A stretch of DNA of 64,000 nt. Origin: Nematostella vectensis (Eukaryota; Cnidaria; Anthozoa; Actiniaria; Edwardsiidae). The notes beneath the pieces were generated by a model. It did not search any database. It was given only the letters and a program-made list of their open reading frames with translations, and was not told where the DNA came from. This document shows positions 32,150 through 44,758 of the stretch, one piece after another (the stretch's first letter is position 1; each line of letters opens with the position of its first letter). The translations under genes and the position numbers were made by a program. The stretch is taken from contig NC_064034.1 of the NCBI RefSeq assembly GCF_932526225.1, positions 21,355,747-21,419,746 on the forward strand. Reading direction: 5' to 3'.

Positions 32150-33420
32150 GTTTTCGTCCTCTGACTCATCTACTTGCTTGCCATGTTATGGGGGCTCTTT
32201 GGCTCTTCAGCCATGAACAGGCTTCCGTTGACATAAGCATCCAAACCTTGTCGGCTCGATAAGACTGGGTGGATCTGGGTCTTTCGTCATGTAGACAGGC
32301 CTGAGCTTTCAGTCTTGCTTTTCTTATCCATGTTTCTCTGTACTTGGCCAACAACCGAGCTGGCACGCTCCATATGCTGGCACGCTCCATATGTTGCCTG
32401 AGGCTGTCTGATCAGATGGCGCAGCTCGTCAGCTGATCTTGATACAGATAGAGAACGCAAACAAAAGTCTCTGTCTTCGCTGCTTTCTCATCATCGAGGG
32501 CTTGATGCTGACCAAACAGACTAAGCGTCGATTGGCGTGCAGCTATTTGTCTTAGCGTTAGCCATGGTTTCCTCTACCAGAGATGCTGCCTGTGGGAATC
32601 GCACACGGTTAACACATGGAATGCTGGTAGTGACTGGCAAAACCTGTCACCTAGCTTTTCATGGATTGAGTGGACTGGGATAAGTCTCTGACGGTCGCAA
32701 GTGTTTGTTCGAAACCAAACCCCTGACATCCGATGGCAATGAAGTGCGTGACACAAAGGGCGAGGACATCTGTATCTGGGGATTGAATGACCGTTGAGAA
32801 GTCGCTTGCATCGTAGGCAGCAAGCAGAACCATTCGCGTGTCTGTTCTTTCAGGGTCCGGATTGGGGGGGGGGGGGGGTCTGCATCTCGGTAGTCAGTTA
32901 AAATTTCCATAATTTATCGGTCTTTGTCGGTAGTCCGTAAATCTATGCTAGTAATCGCTCTTGTACCAGATTTCATGGATTAGTAATTAATAACTTATTG
33001 ATAATAAATTAATTGCAACAGCAACGGGGGCTCTTTGCAACAGCAAATAGTGCTGATTCTAAAATGGCCGAATTTAAGTAGATTGGGGATGAAAGTAAAG
33101 AGTAAAAATACCCGAAATAATAAAATGTCGGTAGTTAGTAAATATCTTTTGTCGCTATTCACTAGTTTTTTTCATGTTTTGTTGGTATTCAGTTACTTTT
33201 TAGGCCGTTTGTCGCTAGTCGGTTAACCCCACCCAGACCCTGTATTTTGTGGACTCAAGCTTGCTGATTTCTGCCATTGGCTGCTTTCTCCCCATTGAAA
33301 AGACCTCATATGAAAAGATATTTCCCCGGCAGTAGACGGTCTTGTTCTTTGGGTTCTATATGTACTTGGGCCTTTGTCGTGACTCGGGTGTATTGTTGCC
33401 TGCTTGCTCATCTCAAGAAC
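32150..33420 (-). pseudogene. fragment of a PIN-like nuclease-family protein, interrupted by a MITE
   Basis: On minus: TARPSTAGEISFH-like sequence (33223-33411), a 392-bp MITE, then TDTRMVLLAAYDASDFSTVI, QSPDTDVLALCVTHF, a frame change, DRQRLIPVHSIHEKLGDRFC, QSLPAFHVLTVCDS, and LRQIAARQSTLSLFGQHQAL and AAKTETFVCVLYLYQD. The acidic DTR and SPDTDVL motifs and the LPAFHxLTxCDS block are hallmarks of a large invertebrate family with a PIN/FEN-like fold; the gene at 57.6-59.6 kb is a relative. Several frameshifts make it a pseudogene. Confidence 0.55.
32851..33242. mobile_element. hAT-like MITE with CAGGGTCYGG ends
   Basis: Starts CAGGGTCCGGATTGGGG (then a long G run) and ends CCCCACCCAGACCCTG, inverted copies of each other. 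It splits the PIN-like fragment. Internal tagtcggt/ggtagtcagt words are subterminal repeats. No clean target duplication is visible. Confidence 0.65.
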
Positions 33421-33449
33421 ATCTTGTAGACCCTTTTCAGGCCCTGTTC

Positions 33450-33504
33450 AACTTTGTTGGGTGAGAGCAACTTTGTTGGGTGAGAGCAACTTTGTTGGGT
33501 GATC
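33450..33504 (+). repeat. 19-bp tandem repeat, three units
   Basis: aactttgttgggtgagagc is repeated three times, the last one diverging at its end. Confidence 0.9.
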
Positions 33505-34096
33505 TGCCTCATGATGGTGGTGAAATATTTCTGCGCAAGCTCCCAAAACGTATTTGTATCTGAATAATGCCATTCCACCCAAAATATTAACAACATCATG
33601 TGTCAAAGTCCTCCTCAAGAATTGTGACTTATGGTGAATTTTCTAAAAATTTCATCATTGTAGGCAATTGCGCAGGGGACTGCTAGGCTGACTTGTCTTG
33701 CATTTGCGAAGTTTTTCAAACAGATCTCGGTCGGCTTTCACTGTGAACATTCTCTTAATTTAGTCATTCAAGGACAATGAGCTGTCACCAATTGTTTTAC
33801 CATTGACTTTTTATTTAAAGAAAAACTTGACTTGGGATCCCTATGGTCTCTTTAGATCAATCAATCAATTTTATTGGTAAAACTTGGTGATAACATACAT
33901 GGGAAGAGCCAAAGCCGGAGGCTTAAGTGGCTTAATGTCAGATATATTTGGAGTACAGGAGTGAAGGATCGATGTATAGTCTGGTACAATGAAAAAAAAT
34001 ATATAATATATACAATAACAATATAATATTAATAACAGTAACTAATCTAAACTAAAATCGCTGGCTTGTAGTGAAGGTCGTCAGCGGACTTCCAGG

Positions 34097-35005
34097 TGTT
34101 GGTGAAAAAGAAAAGATTATGATTTATTATGGTTTATATTGAAGTCCCCCATAATATAGGTAAGTTTGTTTTCAAAGCTAATTTTAGATAGTAGAGGGGT
34201 GATGGACTCATTAAATTCATTTAAAGAGGTATCAGGTAGCTTATACAGACCGCCAGTTTATGTTTTTGTTATTTGGCTTGATGATTTCAATGAATATTGA
34301 TTCATATGTTTTCTCACTTTTTGATTTCAAGTCCGGACGTAATTTAAAGTCTATATTACACTTAACAAACATTCCAACACCCCCACCTTGTTTATGCTGC
34401 CAATTATGTAAAATCAAAGAGTAACCAGGAAGTTGTGGGTTATTGTCGTGTGAGTCATTTAGCCAGGTTTCAGAGAGACCAATGATGGAAAACTTCTTAT
34501 CAAGGGTATCTAGGCATTCAGAAAGATTTATGAAATTTCTATTCACACTACGAATATTTGTATGGAAAAGAGAGAAGGGGGAGTCTGGGATCTTATTAAA
34601 CTCCTTTTTAGTTAGATAAACACAATTTGAAAGAAGTGAAGAGTTTTTATTAAGGAGGTTAGAGTCTGGATCAAGATCTGAGTCAAGTAAAAGGTGACGA
34701 GTCTCAGAATCTTCCAAGAAAGGGTTGAAAATTTTGTTTTTCAAGAGTTCTTGATCAAAAAAATGTTCATGGTTAAAATCATAAAGAGAAAAATAAAAGT
34801 CAGTGTTGTCTGATTGAAAGGAAACGTTTCAGATGTACATTTGCAGCAGAACCAGGATTCATCCCAGGTTGATAATTTAACATAATCAGCGCATGTAAGG
34901 GGAGTACATTTAAGATGGGTCCATTGGTGACATATGTCACAGAGTATAGCTCTGTGGTTATCAGAGACAGAGAATCTTCAAACAGTGCAAGCTGGTTTAT
35001 GTGGC
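34097..35005 (-). pseudogene. ORF2 N-terminal part: PHD-like finger and truncated AP endonuclease
   Basis: About 34830-35005 encodes a Cys4-His-Cys3 pattern (AILCDICHQWTHLKC ... SWFCCKC) with an in-frame TGA. 34241-34744 encodes the endonuclease start: SLFHTNIRSVNRNF, FSIIGLSETWLND, LPGYSLILHNWQHKQGGGVG. After a frame change, LPDTSLNEFNESITPLL and YIMGDFNINHNKS give the GDFN catalytic-loop motif, after which sequence homologous to coding stops. Endonuclease motifs beyond GDFN and the polymerase are absent. Confidence 0.75.
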
Positions 35006-35243
35006 ATATTATGAAAAAGTAAAAAAAATTAAATTATAATTGACTTATGCTTTAATATCTAAAGATTTATTATTGTTTTTTATTAATACTTATTTTAAAT
35101 AATACTTATTATTTTCTTAATTAGTATTCATTCAGAGTTCTAAGACACTTGAGGACCATTTAAAATGAAAAAGAAATGAAATCGAGGGCATGGATGACAG
35201 GGAGAAAAGAAAAAAAAATATTTCATACAAGAAAATAGGAGCT

Positions 35244-36020
35244 TCAAATAGACTTATAGTCTGGTATATTTGAGAGAGCTTTCTTGCACTCTGCAAGAGA
35301 TGTAGAGTGCGCAATGATTGAGGACTTTGAAGAATGTCGGAAGTGTATTACCCCGTCTATAGTCCATACTTTGGCCACAATGCCTTCAGGAATAGAAAGA
35401 ATATATTTTAGTATGTCCCGCCCGAGTAGCGTTAAGTCCTCCTGTATATTGAACCCACCGTTCGCCTGTCTCAGCCGTCGCCTGTTCTTTAGCACATCGA
35501 CCTTATTATTATGTCTGATGAAGCGAACTATGATCGGCCGGGGTTTGGAGGATTTACGACCTACTCTGTGGGAACGGCACAAGTCGTTTGGCGATAGAAA
35601 AACTGCAAGTTTTCTTGAAAGAAGTCCAATGCTTTGGCATCGGTATCCTCAGACTCGGCGATTCCATAGATGCGAACGTTCATTCGGCGATTGTATTGTT
35701 CTAGATCGTCCATTTGGTTACGAAGGGTATCGTTGGCCTTTTCTATCTCGTCTAATTTTGCTTTCGATGCTGCCATCTGATCCTTCAAAAGGCTAGAATC
35801 AAAGTTGAGAAAGTCGGAAAGAGAGTTGATGAAGAGAGGAGGGAGAAGAGAGGATCGATTCAATCTCCTTAGAAATTAGAGATTTCACAAGTTTAGGAAA
35901 AGACGTAGAGATCCAGCCGTTCCGTTTGGCTTCGAGTTTTGGCCAAAGATCTTCGATGATGGAGGAGTCAGAAGACTCCGGAGAAGGACAGGAACCCGAC
36001 TGAGCCCTTGTCTTATCCAC
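35244..36020 (-). pseudogene. ORF1 protein of the non-LTR element
   Basis: MDKTRAQSGSCPSPESSDSS at the N-terminus. After a frame change comes a coiled coil (LKDQMAASKAKLDEIEKAND) and LEQYNRRMNVRIYGIAESED (RRM-like start), another frame change, then SSKPRPIIVRFIRHNNKVDV and LKNRRRLRQANGGFNIQEDL. This is the usual coiled-coil / RRM / C-terminal order of L1- and L2-type ORF1 nucleic-acid chaperones. Two frame changes break it. Confidence 0.75.
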
Positions 36021-36277
36021 GCGACTGAGCCCCTGTCTTACCCATTTTGAGTTAAAGGAGAAGATCGGATGCGATTAAGTAATCATATTATAAGAAAAAA
36101 AACCCTCAAGAATCGGGATATTCAGAGAGCTACATTTCCCGCGTCCATCACACTCGCTGAGATAGATATAAACGAGAAGCATATAGGAGCCTAGATATTA
36201 TGTTTAGGTAGCTTTTGGGTTAAACTCCTGGGTAAACTGGGTTATTTCCCAAGCTTATGCGTGAACACACTGGAACC

Positions 36278-36676
36278 TTGCAAAAATATGACTTGGGCAC
36301 CCTGTGGTTTAAGGCCGTATTAGTCAGAGCGACTTGTAACATATGGAAAGTATATTTGTAGGATGTTTCCATGCCTTTATTGTATGTTTTGCATGCTAAA
36401 TAAATTATTTTGTAAAATTCATACTCGGGTACCCTGTGGTTTTTCACCCGAAATAGAAAAACGTAAATAATTCAAAACGTATACCAAAATCCGACACCAC
36501 TAACTACTAGGCGTTGTTTAGGGGACCAATATCTACTCAAATCTGCTCTCAAACCTTCTGTAGCTCTCGACTTGTGCGAAACCCCTATTTTCCGACTTCT
36601 GCCACCATACTAATAAACGAAAATCGAATACGATAACGAAAATCGTAGGGCAATACAACGTAGGACGATGATATCG
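36278..36676 (-). repeat. right arm of the long-range inverted repeat
   Basis: Read on minus it carries atcatcgtcctacgttgtatt (36640-36676) followed further in by catggaaacatcctacaaat and aatacggcc...gggtgcccaagtcat (36278-36374), matching the left arm block by block. The spacing between blocks is about 100 bp longer than on the left. A shorter relative of the aaaaatatgactt(g)ggnnccctgtggttt phrase lies at 10950-10985. Confidence 0.7.
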
Positions 36677-36694
36677 TTGGAAATAAACCAATAT

Positions 36695-36858
36695 CAGTAG
36701 CGTATCTAGGGGGAGGGTTTAGGGGGTTTAACCCCCCCCCCCCCTCCCTTTGGGCTGCCAGAAAGCCATATGTACCAAAAAAAATATCCACTCCCCCCTT
36801 TGCCACCGAACCAACCCCCCCCCCTCCCCCATTAAGCAAAAAGCTATATCTGCCCCTG
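36695..36858. mobile_element. MITE (CAGKGGCGTA family), 164 bp
   Basis: Starts CAGTAGCGTATCTAGGGGG, ends TATATCTGCCCCTG, flanked by the 5-bp duplication AATAT (36690-36694 and 36859-36863). It holds two C runs. It sits just outside the right inverted-repeat arm. Confidence 0.75.
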
Positions 36859-36863
36859 AATAT

Positions 36864-39690
36864 AACAGGATTGCAACCGATATTCAGTATATCAAGTTTC
36901 ATTATAAATTATCTTTATTTTATTCTATAATAAATGTTATATACTACGCTATAAAAAAAACTGCGCCCAAAATATTTCCCTCTGCCTTATTGAGGGCCCT
37001 GTGTTCAGAGTGTTTGACGGGAAATTCATGAGAGTTCGCCGTCTACATTCAAGTCAAATGCAATCAAAGGTTTACCAACACGTTTGTCTGGGCATTGTAA
37101 AGCACGAATCCTTGCTTCATCGCCCCGGTCTTGGTGGTATTTTTGGTGGTGGGTTCCATACTATTTTCTGTGAAATGTGATACGAATAAGGTATGTTGCT
37201 TTATGTAAAGTCAGTAAAGTCATATTTACAAAGAAAACATGGACCGGCAGGATATCAGAACTGAATCTAACAGCAAATAGAGGTTGAAAGTGGTTTAAAA
37301 TCAGTTTTTTATTCTATAGTTTAATCTTTTATTTAAGTATTTAATCGATACTATTGTGGCAGTTTAAAAACCTCTTGAAATGATTGTTTACAAAATGCGT
37401 GCGCTTGGTGTCGTGCAAGACGCAAACAAAAGACTTCAAAAAGTGATATCCTGTCAACATTGTGCTTTATAATTTTTTTTTTCGCCTGAACATTAACTGT
37501 GATTTGCTTGAAAACCACGAAGTTCTGGACGTCAATGGTGCTTTTGGTTGTGAGTTAGAAATACTTTTGGATCTCTGTGGAGAGCTCAAAATGGCGCGTT
37601 TGCGAGTGCTTTCTCTCGCTAACAAAATGGTTGAATTGCAGCTCCTCTTCGCCTGATCATTTCAATGTGGAAACCTTTCCCGATACCCCTATTAGCTAGG
37701 GATTGTCATTCTCCTCCTCCATTGCTCCTTTTGTCCGTAAAAGATGGCACACACTTTTTCCTTAGCATATTAGCGTATTAGAAAGCAGTTTTCGAGTTTA
37801 AGTGTTTTTTTTTTTTTGCTTCTGACCCGCCATTTTGAATTTTAAAAAAGACGCCATTTTTTGTGGGCGGTCCTAGCCTTTTATACCGGAACCTCGTGTT
37901 TAAGTATAAATCTAAAGTGCTGTTGAAATATGAAAATTACTAGGCGCTTGAACACTAATCACAATCAAACAATAATATTCACCCTTTATGAAAGATTTCG
38001 GCCTTATTTTTTTGGTAAAGATTAAATTTACTACAAGTTTAATGATATAGCTTGACTGATACCCAGCTACCAGGAATATTTTTCAAAATAATTTACTCGT
38101 GAATAAATCCAGCTATAAGCCATGTCAACATTTCATGACGAATAAAGAACACGGTTTTACTGCTGCGACAAAACAACTAACTATTGCTAAAAGAAGCTAG
38201 AAATGGCCAATGTTAATTTCTTACATTGATAGTCAAATAAGTACGGTTCTAAGACCACTGATAAAGGCGAGGTTTTATATACTTTATTATTGAAGCGAAT
38301 TCTAAAAACAAGCATGGCGGTGCTTCATGCCCAACTTAGAATTTATTTTACAATATAACTTAACGACTTAGACTAAGTAAAGATGGCTAGAAATAGCCAA
38401 TACCAGTTGACAAATATAGCAATTATATAACTGTACGATGTAGTGCACCATATTCGTGAAACTCGATATACTTATATATGTGGGACATAATTTTTGCGCG
38501 TTTATTAGCTGCTTCTGTCTCTCTCTCCTTCTCTATAAAGCTTCCTCTCTCTCTCAAAAAATAAATAATAAAAATTCTAGCAGAAAAGTCCTTATTTTGC
38601 AATACCTTCGCAGCAGTGAATGGAACGTCTTACTTTTTTCTGTTTGTGGTACAGCATGTCGCCAAGCCGAGTATCGCCTTGTTATAATGCCTCCAGCAGT
38701 GGATTATGCACATAATTGCAACATGCAGCAAGGAGGATCGGTATTCTTACAGGTTGCCGCCACGGAACACAAAAGGATCGTAGAAGACCACACTCCACAT
38801 TTCTGAAGCCAGAACAATTGCTTTAATACATTCGTGTTTACTGGGAAAGAGCGACGTTTTTACACAACTTCCGACAGTTTGAGAAGTCTCAAACTTCCAC
38901 ATCGCTTACGAATGTCTTCAACAAGAGAAGAGAATAGATAATTTTTTTTGTCCATAAAACGATAAAAAATTAAAGAAATCTTTCTTTCCCGTACTCCACT
39001 TTAACCTTGTACTTCATACCGAGGAAAGCAAGAATGAAATGAGCTATCAAATGGTGTGTCGTCAACTTTGTGATGGCTCCGCCTAGCAATCAAAAAGTGT
39101 CAAAAAAGAGCATGTCAAAATTGTTTGTCTGGTGGCAACGGTAAGAAGCGTCGTGCTGTAAATATCTTCTTAACGACTACTTGCTATGATCTTATAAGAT
39201 AGTTGTAGGTACAAAATGGATAGTAATTAAGCATAAGGTTATATTTTTGGTGATACGCCCAAAAAAGTTCTAGTTGTCGCGGTCTCTTACCTGGGTTGGA
39301 GAGTTGTTTTGTCCTTTAATGTGAGCAGCATATAATTATTTTAAGAAACAGCTAAGATTCAATTTTTTTACCTTTATAAGCTTTCATATATACTACGCAA
39401 GAACGTCTTTCGTCGTTCGAAATCTGGGTGTGCTCGTGTTTTCCCCATAACAATAGAGATCGAAGCCATTAGACATGAAATTTAGCAAAACAATTTTTTA
39501 ATTGTTAAAGCATGGCATAAAACAAAGTCATGTTTTACTTGCAGCAAGGTACCAGTGTGCAGAAAGTGGATTGCCGTTGGCAGGGATGTTGATAGGAATA
39601 AGTAATTTATCCAGTAAAAATATGTCAACCTTGAAAAAAAAAGTTGAAAGTTGAAACAAGGCACTTAGATGCAATGCACGATAAGGGGGC
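36864..39690. other. non-coding; no gene supported
   Basis: Several short frames exist but none has recognisable domains. CAAAATGGCGCG (37587) and GCCATTTTGAATT (37841) are YY1-like words. 38514-38560 is a CT-rich stretch. Confidence 0.3.
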
Positions 39691-39698
39691 ATCGATGA

Positions 39699-40080
39699 CG
39701 TCACAATCACGTGACCATATTGGTGTACCCCCTTGACACATACATGACACATTTCAAGGTTGGTTGTTATACAATATTTCTTTTAAGAGATATAAATGTT
39801 TTTTTTTAATTTGATGACGTCAGCATATTTTGCTTCTAGTGATGTCTTGGATAACGGCACGGTCACGTGACCATATTGGAGCACCCTCCTTGACACCAAC
39901 ATGACACCTGCCGAGTTTGGTTGTGAAACAATGTTTCTTTCAAGAGATATGAATGTTTTTGCTTTTATTCCCGTCATCGACGACGTCACAAATCGACCAC
40001 AGACGTGACCACGGTTTTGTGGCTCCCTTGACACATACATGACACCTGCCAAGTTGGGTTGTCATACAATGCTTTTTGGG
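39699..40080 (+). repeat. tandem repeat with GACGTCA and CACGTGAC motifs, three units
   Basis: Each unit of about 140-155 bp contains (gacgtcac)...cacgtgaccatattgg, cccttgacacatacatgacac, aaggttggttgttatacaat and aagagatataaatg. Units start near 39713, 39868 and 40008. The array ends in ggacggacggac. A diverged relative is at 59.9-60.1 kb. Confidence 0.8.
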
Positions 40081-43000
40081 AACGGACGGACGGACATCGC
40101 GTCACAAAAACTCTAGTCGACGTTGCCATATTTGTTTTGTATACCACTTTTTCTTAGGTATGGGGCTCCGCTCACGCGGCACGAAGCGTGGGAGCTCCGC
40201 TATAAGCGGCTTTCAAAATTCCTTTTCGTTTATCGCTTCTATCATGATCTGAGTTGACCGCACTGCCCCTTAAATTGTTGATAGTATCATTTTCCCAGAG
40301 CGTAACCGTCTTTCTCGGTCTTTTTAAGTCTTTCATTACTATAACGTCCCCAGACGCCTTTAAAATATAGGCCTAACGTCAGAAATACAAACTAAACATC
40401 ACCAGACCCGGAAATTCATGGATTCATCCAAGGCATGTTCCACATTTGAGAGTGAGGCGATTCACTAGAAAATTCCTTTATCGCTCTGTGAAACCTAAAC
40501 AAGATATTATCCTATTGAATCAACTTCAGCGTGCAAACATCCATAAGCACAGTACTAATTATGCCCAAATAGACTTCATGATGTCCTAATGCACTCTCCA
40601 GATGTTAAAAAGCTGTAATTTTTAAAGTGGCTCGACCCAGTATTCCCTCCATCACACCGTCCATTTTTGAAAACGCACTGCGCGATGAAATGGATTCAGA
40701 TTCCATATCCAGTACATCAAATCAATAACACAAGGATGGAAATATAATATGGCGTATAAATTCTGTTGATCGAAATAAATATCACATGAGTAAGACGACC
40801 CGCCAGTTCAGAGTTTAAGAAATGCCGTGAGGGACTGGGCTCCTTTTTACAAAACCGCTTTAAAAGATATGGTGAAATCATTCATTCCCACACGTGAGGA
40901 TTTTATTGTACTTCGTAAAGGTGACAATTTGAGATGAATTAGGCGCAAAAGGTATTTCTACGGAGCGATGTTCATCGTGTTTTCATCGTGTTTTCATCGA
41001 TGTTTTGCGAGCGAATGTCGACCAAATAAGCTCACTGAGCGAAGACTACTTACGGCTCAATTTCAAACATGATTTCATTTTATTACTAAAAAATAAATAG
41101 AAATGTCATACGATGTAACAATCCATGAGCAAAATAGAGAAAAAAAACTAACTTGAGTGTGAGGGAGGCCAGGAAAACCTCTGAAAAACCTTATAGTGAA
41201 TATTCTTAGGATACCTGGATCGGGCTGCTCACAATGCAATGGGTTTGGCAAATTCTAAGCTCTCTTGCTCAGTTGAAATTTCGACGCAAAAAAACGCTAA
41301 GCAGCATGGAAATCTAATAAGTCACTGTTTACAACCTTACATAGAGGATTTGAATCTGCGCCAGACTTGATACTACGAAGGCCGTAATTTAAAGTATCTT
41401 TGACGAATTCTTTGACATACTTCTTGAACTCTTTAGTAGAATTAAAATACCTAATGAATCGTGGTAATATTCTCCAATTCAGGTACTTAGGATTCACGTC
41501 AAAACTGGCGCGTCTGATGAAGAACTATCTGGCAAGCGATCAAGTAAGCGCTCAGTAATAGCGACAGCACAACATGCATTGCCTGTCCTACCAAACGCTG
41601 ATTTTTTACCTCTGTACTAGTCGTTTTTCGTTTAGGAACATTGATGGTCGTACTAAATTGGGATATAGAAATGTTTTTATGCTCATTATCTCACTAGAGC
41701 TATAAACCAGAATAACCGCCTAAAATAGCAAATAGAAACCTGATGTGAGCTAACTTGGAGCTCTGTATAAAAGAATCAGCTTTTCTCTTGACCTCATCAA
41801 CTGAAAGATGTCCTTTTGGTTGAAATGGTCTAGCTAGCTCCCTTTTTACACCCTCTAAAGTAGACTTAACAAAAATGTTCCGTAGGACTCTCCATCCCGG
41901 CCAAGAGGTGGGCCCATCTTATGCAATATACCCGTGCCACTATCCAGTGCAGATTTGTAAAGATGCGTGATATGGATGGCTACATGGATCGGCTTTGCAG
42001 GCATCACACTTCAACATAGCCGCTGTACCGCTGTACTGTACCTACAACACCCATTGTGATAGCAAACGGCCACAATACCGCCCGAGTTCAAGCCGGCGTT
42101 TTGACCCGTTTGTCGTACGCGCCAGTAAACGACCCACAGAATTGTCACATGCGTGGATTTGTTACAAAGCGGTCAACTATGGAAAAGATACAATAATTCT
42201 AGGTACAGGTTACACAATCGATTAAATACAACTTGTATAAGCATGAGTCTCTAACATGCACATAACTAGAGTTCTAAACTAGTCAATAACTTCGTGATTT
42301 CCTTAAAATACTTATAGCCGCATATAATAATAACAATTATCTTCACGCTCTTAGTAATCATAGCGTTTACATCAAAATCAAGCTAATAAGGCTATATCAA
42401 TTAAGCGTATACATACCAATGATGCGGGGCTTGCACGACTTGCACGTCCAAATCTCATCGAAAATAAAATCAAACATAACCTATCTATTACCGTCCGTTT
42501 ACTATTAATACGGTTTAACCAATCATGTGCTTAATTAGCACCGGAACTCATGCTTCTAAATAAATAAATCGCGTGACTTCACACCCATCTCTCCCAACCA
42601 AGCCAATTAGAGATCTCTCCTGTCCGGTGTGCCCTGACTTAGATATGCCTCTAATGACAAGAAAATAACAAAACGAACAAAACTATAGCAGCGTATATTT
42701 CGTACCAATAGCGCTTACTACCGTGCGCAACTAGCCAAAACTGCATACATGCCCAATGTACCGACAATCAAAGCAACCTTCATATCAATCTTTACGCAAA
42801 GCTAGCTTAGTCAAAAACAGAGACAACCAGACAACGCCGACTGATACGTCTTGTAAATGTGCCTTTGACCTCGCCCTTCCACTTGTAAATCACTTAAATA
42901 AGGAAGCCTCCAAAAGTAAATAACAAAAAACTTGATTATGCGCTTGCACGATTAGAATTTCGCAGGACTGACAAAAAAATGCTGGAAAGCCACTCGGGAT

Positions 43001-44758
43001 AATTAAGGTAACCCAACCTCGACAATAAACCAGCGCTATAACTGACTGTGCAATCAAGTATAGAGGAGACCGTAACCAGTTTTTGTCTTCTGACCTATCT
43101 TCGGCAAACGCGTCTACTTGATTGTCTGTGAAGATTTTAATTTGCTTACCTCGTAACTGATCCTTAAGGCAAGCAAGACAAAGTCCAAAGTCCGGGTGAC
43201 AGAAACGATCATCTTGAATAAACACTATTTCTGATATCAAATCCTAATAATAATTCGACATCACAATCAAGTTATTTTTACCACAGGGAACCCACTCAAC
43301 TCAGTGCATTGCTTATTTAGCATGTGCTTTGAACTTCATTTGTGAATATCAATAAGGTCACGAAGTCTTCAATAAAACTCCTTACAACTGTGTCCATTCC
43401 TATTTGGAACACTTATTTTATACCCCTGCGTCGATTTTTTCAGAAATATTCGGGTTTTGCAAAAGCCCGATTTCATGCCTAAAGGCTTTAATTCAGACGC
43501 CACTGCTGAATTTTTTTGTATTTAAATAAGATCAACGCAAAAAAAAAATTTCTCCACATATAACGCTAAATTCTTATTTGTGTTCAAATTCGACGCGGAA
43601 CGCAAATATAATAAGACACACACACCAAGCTCTTACCAGTCCCCCTTGTAGTGAGGCTGTAAAAATCCTCGAGGGCTTGTTTGGTTTTATTCCACCAGCC
43701 ATTCTTGGCTCGCCTGTGCAAGGCGCTGCATATAGTTGAATCTTATCCTCTTCTTTAGAGATGTCCCAGTGTTTTAAGTGCACCAGTCCCTTAGATTCAA
43801 CTGAGGAGTTCCAAATAAGAAATTTCGAAATCGCTCAAAATTGGTTTAAAGTAAGCCCCTGGTTCTCTTATCATGGTTAAAAAGTTTGAGTTACATACAG
43901 TAAATATTTTTCGAGAAATTCCGAATTTACGATTTTGCCTATAAAATCGCCGATTTGGGGGCATTTTTCACCTTTCGTAAAAAATCGCAAAATATTCTTT
44001 AAATATGCGCGGAATTAAAAATAGCGATACAGATCCTTAGAAAGGAGTTGATAAGGTATAAATCGAGTGGTTTCTTTACTTTTTCCGGCAAAAAAAAGTA
44101 TATTTTATTGCTGTCTAAACATGTCCATAAAAAATATCGACTTGAATAATAGCTTAAATTAGGGGCTTATAAAACCGATGGTACATGGATTTTTGCAGAA
44201 ATTTTGCACTTTGAGCAAACATTGGTGTTATTTCTTTCGATTCAGCAAATAAAAAATTGGGGGAATCAAATTCCCGAATTATAATGAAGCCGAACGCAAC
44301 CCCATGTCGAGCTCAAATAACACGCGATTTTCTTGACAGCCGTCTTTATTAGATACACATACCTGTTTGTACAGGAGAAAAATCACAGAAAATAAACTCT
44401 ACCCTTGCTGTATACTAATTTCAGATGCTGTATAATTGTCTTGGTCCATCCTTGGAAGTTATTGGAAGTCAATAAAGCCATTACAATGAAAAATATTTGC
44501 TATTTTGTACAGACTTCAGTTCAGAACACCTGCCGGAATGGCAAACTTTGAAGGATTTGTTTGGGTTTTAAAGTTTCTTTTATTAAGGCCACAGATTGTT
44601 ACTCAAATGTGAACTCTTGTTGGTTATTCCTAGATTGCTAGCCCTTAGTTTTAGTATTGATTCCACTGACATTAACACTTGATTGTTTTTGCTGGCTATC
44701 TCTAGTATTTTATTAAGAAAAAAGCAATACAAAAGCATATTGTTTGAAATGTGAAATC
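40081..44758. other. long non-coding stretch; no gene supported
   Basis: Only short open frames are present. The longest with plausible composition is minus 41297-41497 (STKEFKKYVKEFVKDTLNYG), unrecognised. No RNA gene or clear repeat was found by reading. Confidence 0.35.

Larger units (their letters stand above)
33853..36060 (-). mobile_element. L2/CR1-like non-LTR retrotransposon with internal deletion
   Basis: ORF1, a PHD-type zinc finger, the start of the AP-endonuclease domain, then a jump straight to the 3' UTR and a TTGATTGATTGATC tail (33853-33875 on plus as gatcaatcaatcaa). The whole reverse transcriptase is missing. Both ends are present, so the loss is internal, not 5' truncation. 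Confidence 0.75.

Noticed and set aside
38456..38806. 116-codon plus-strand open frame
   Set aside because: Starts in repetitive AT/CT-rich DNA, no family resemblance and no splice or promoter context.
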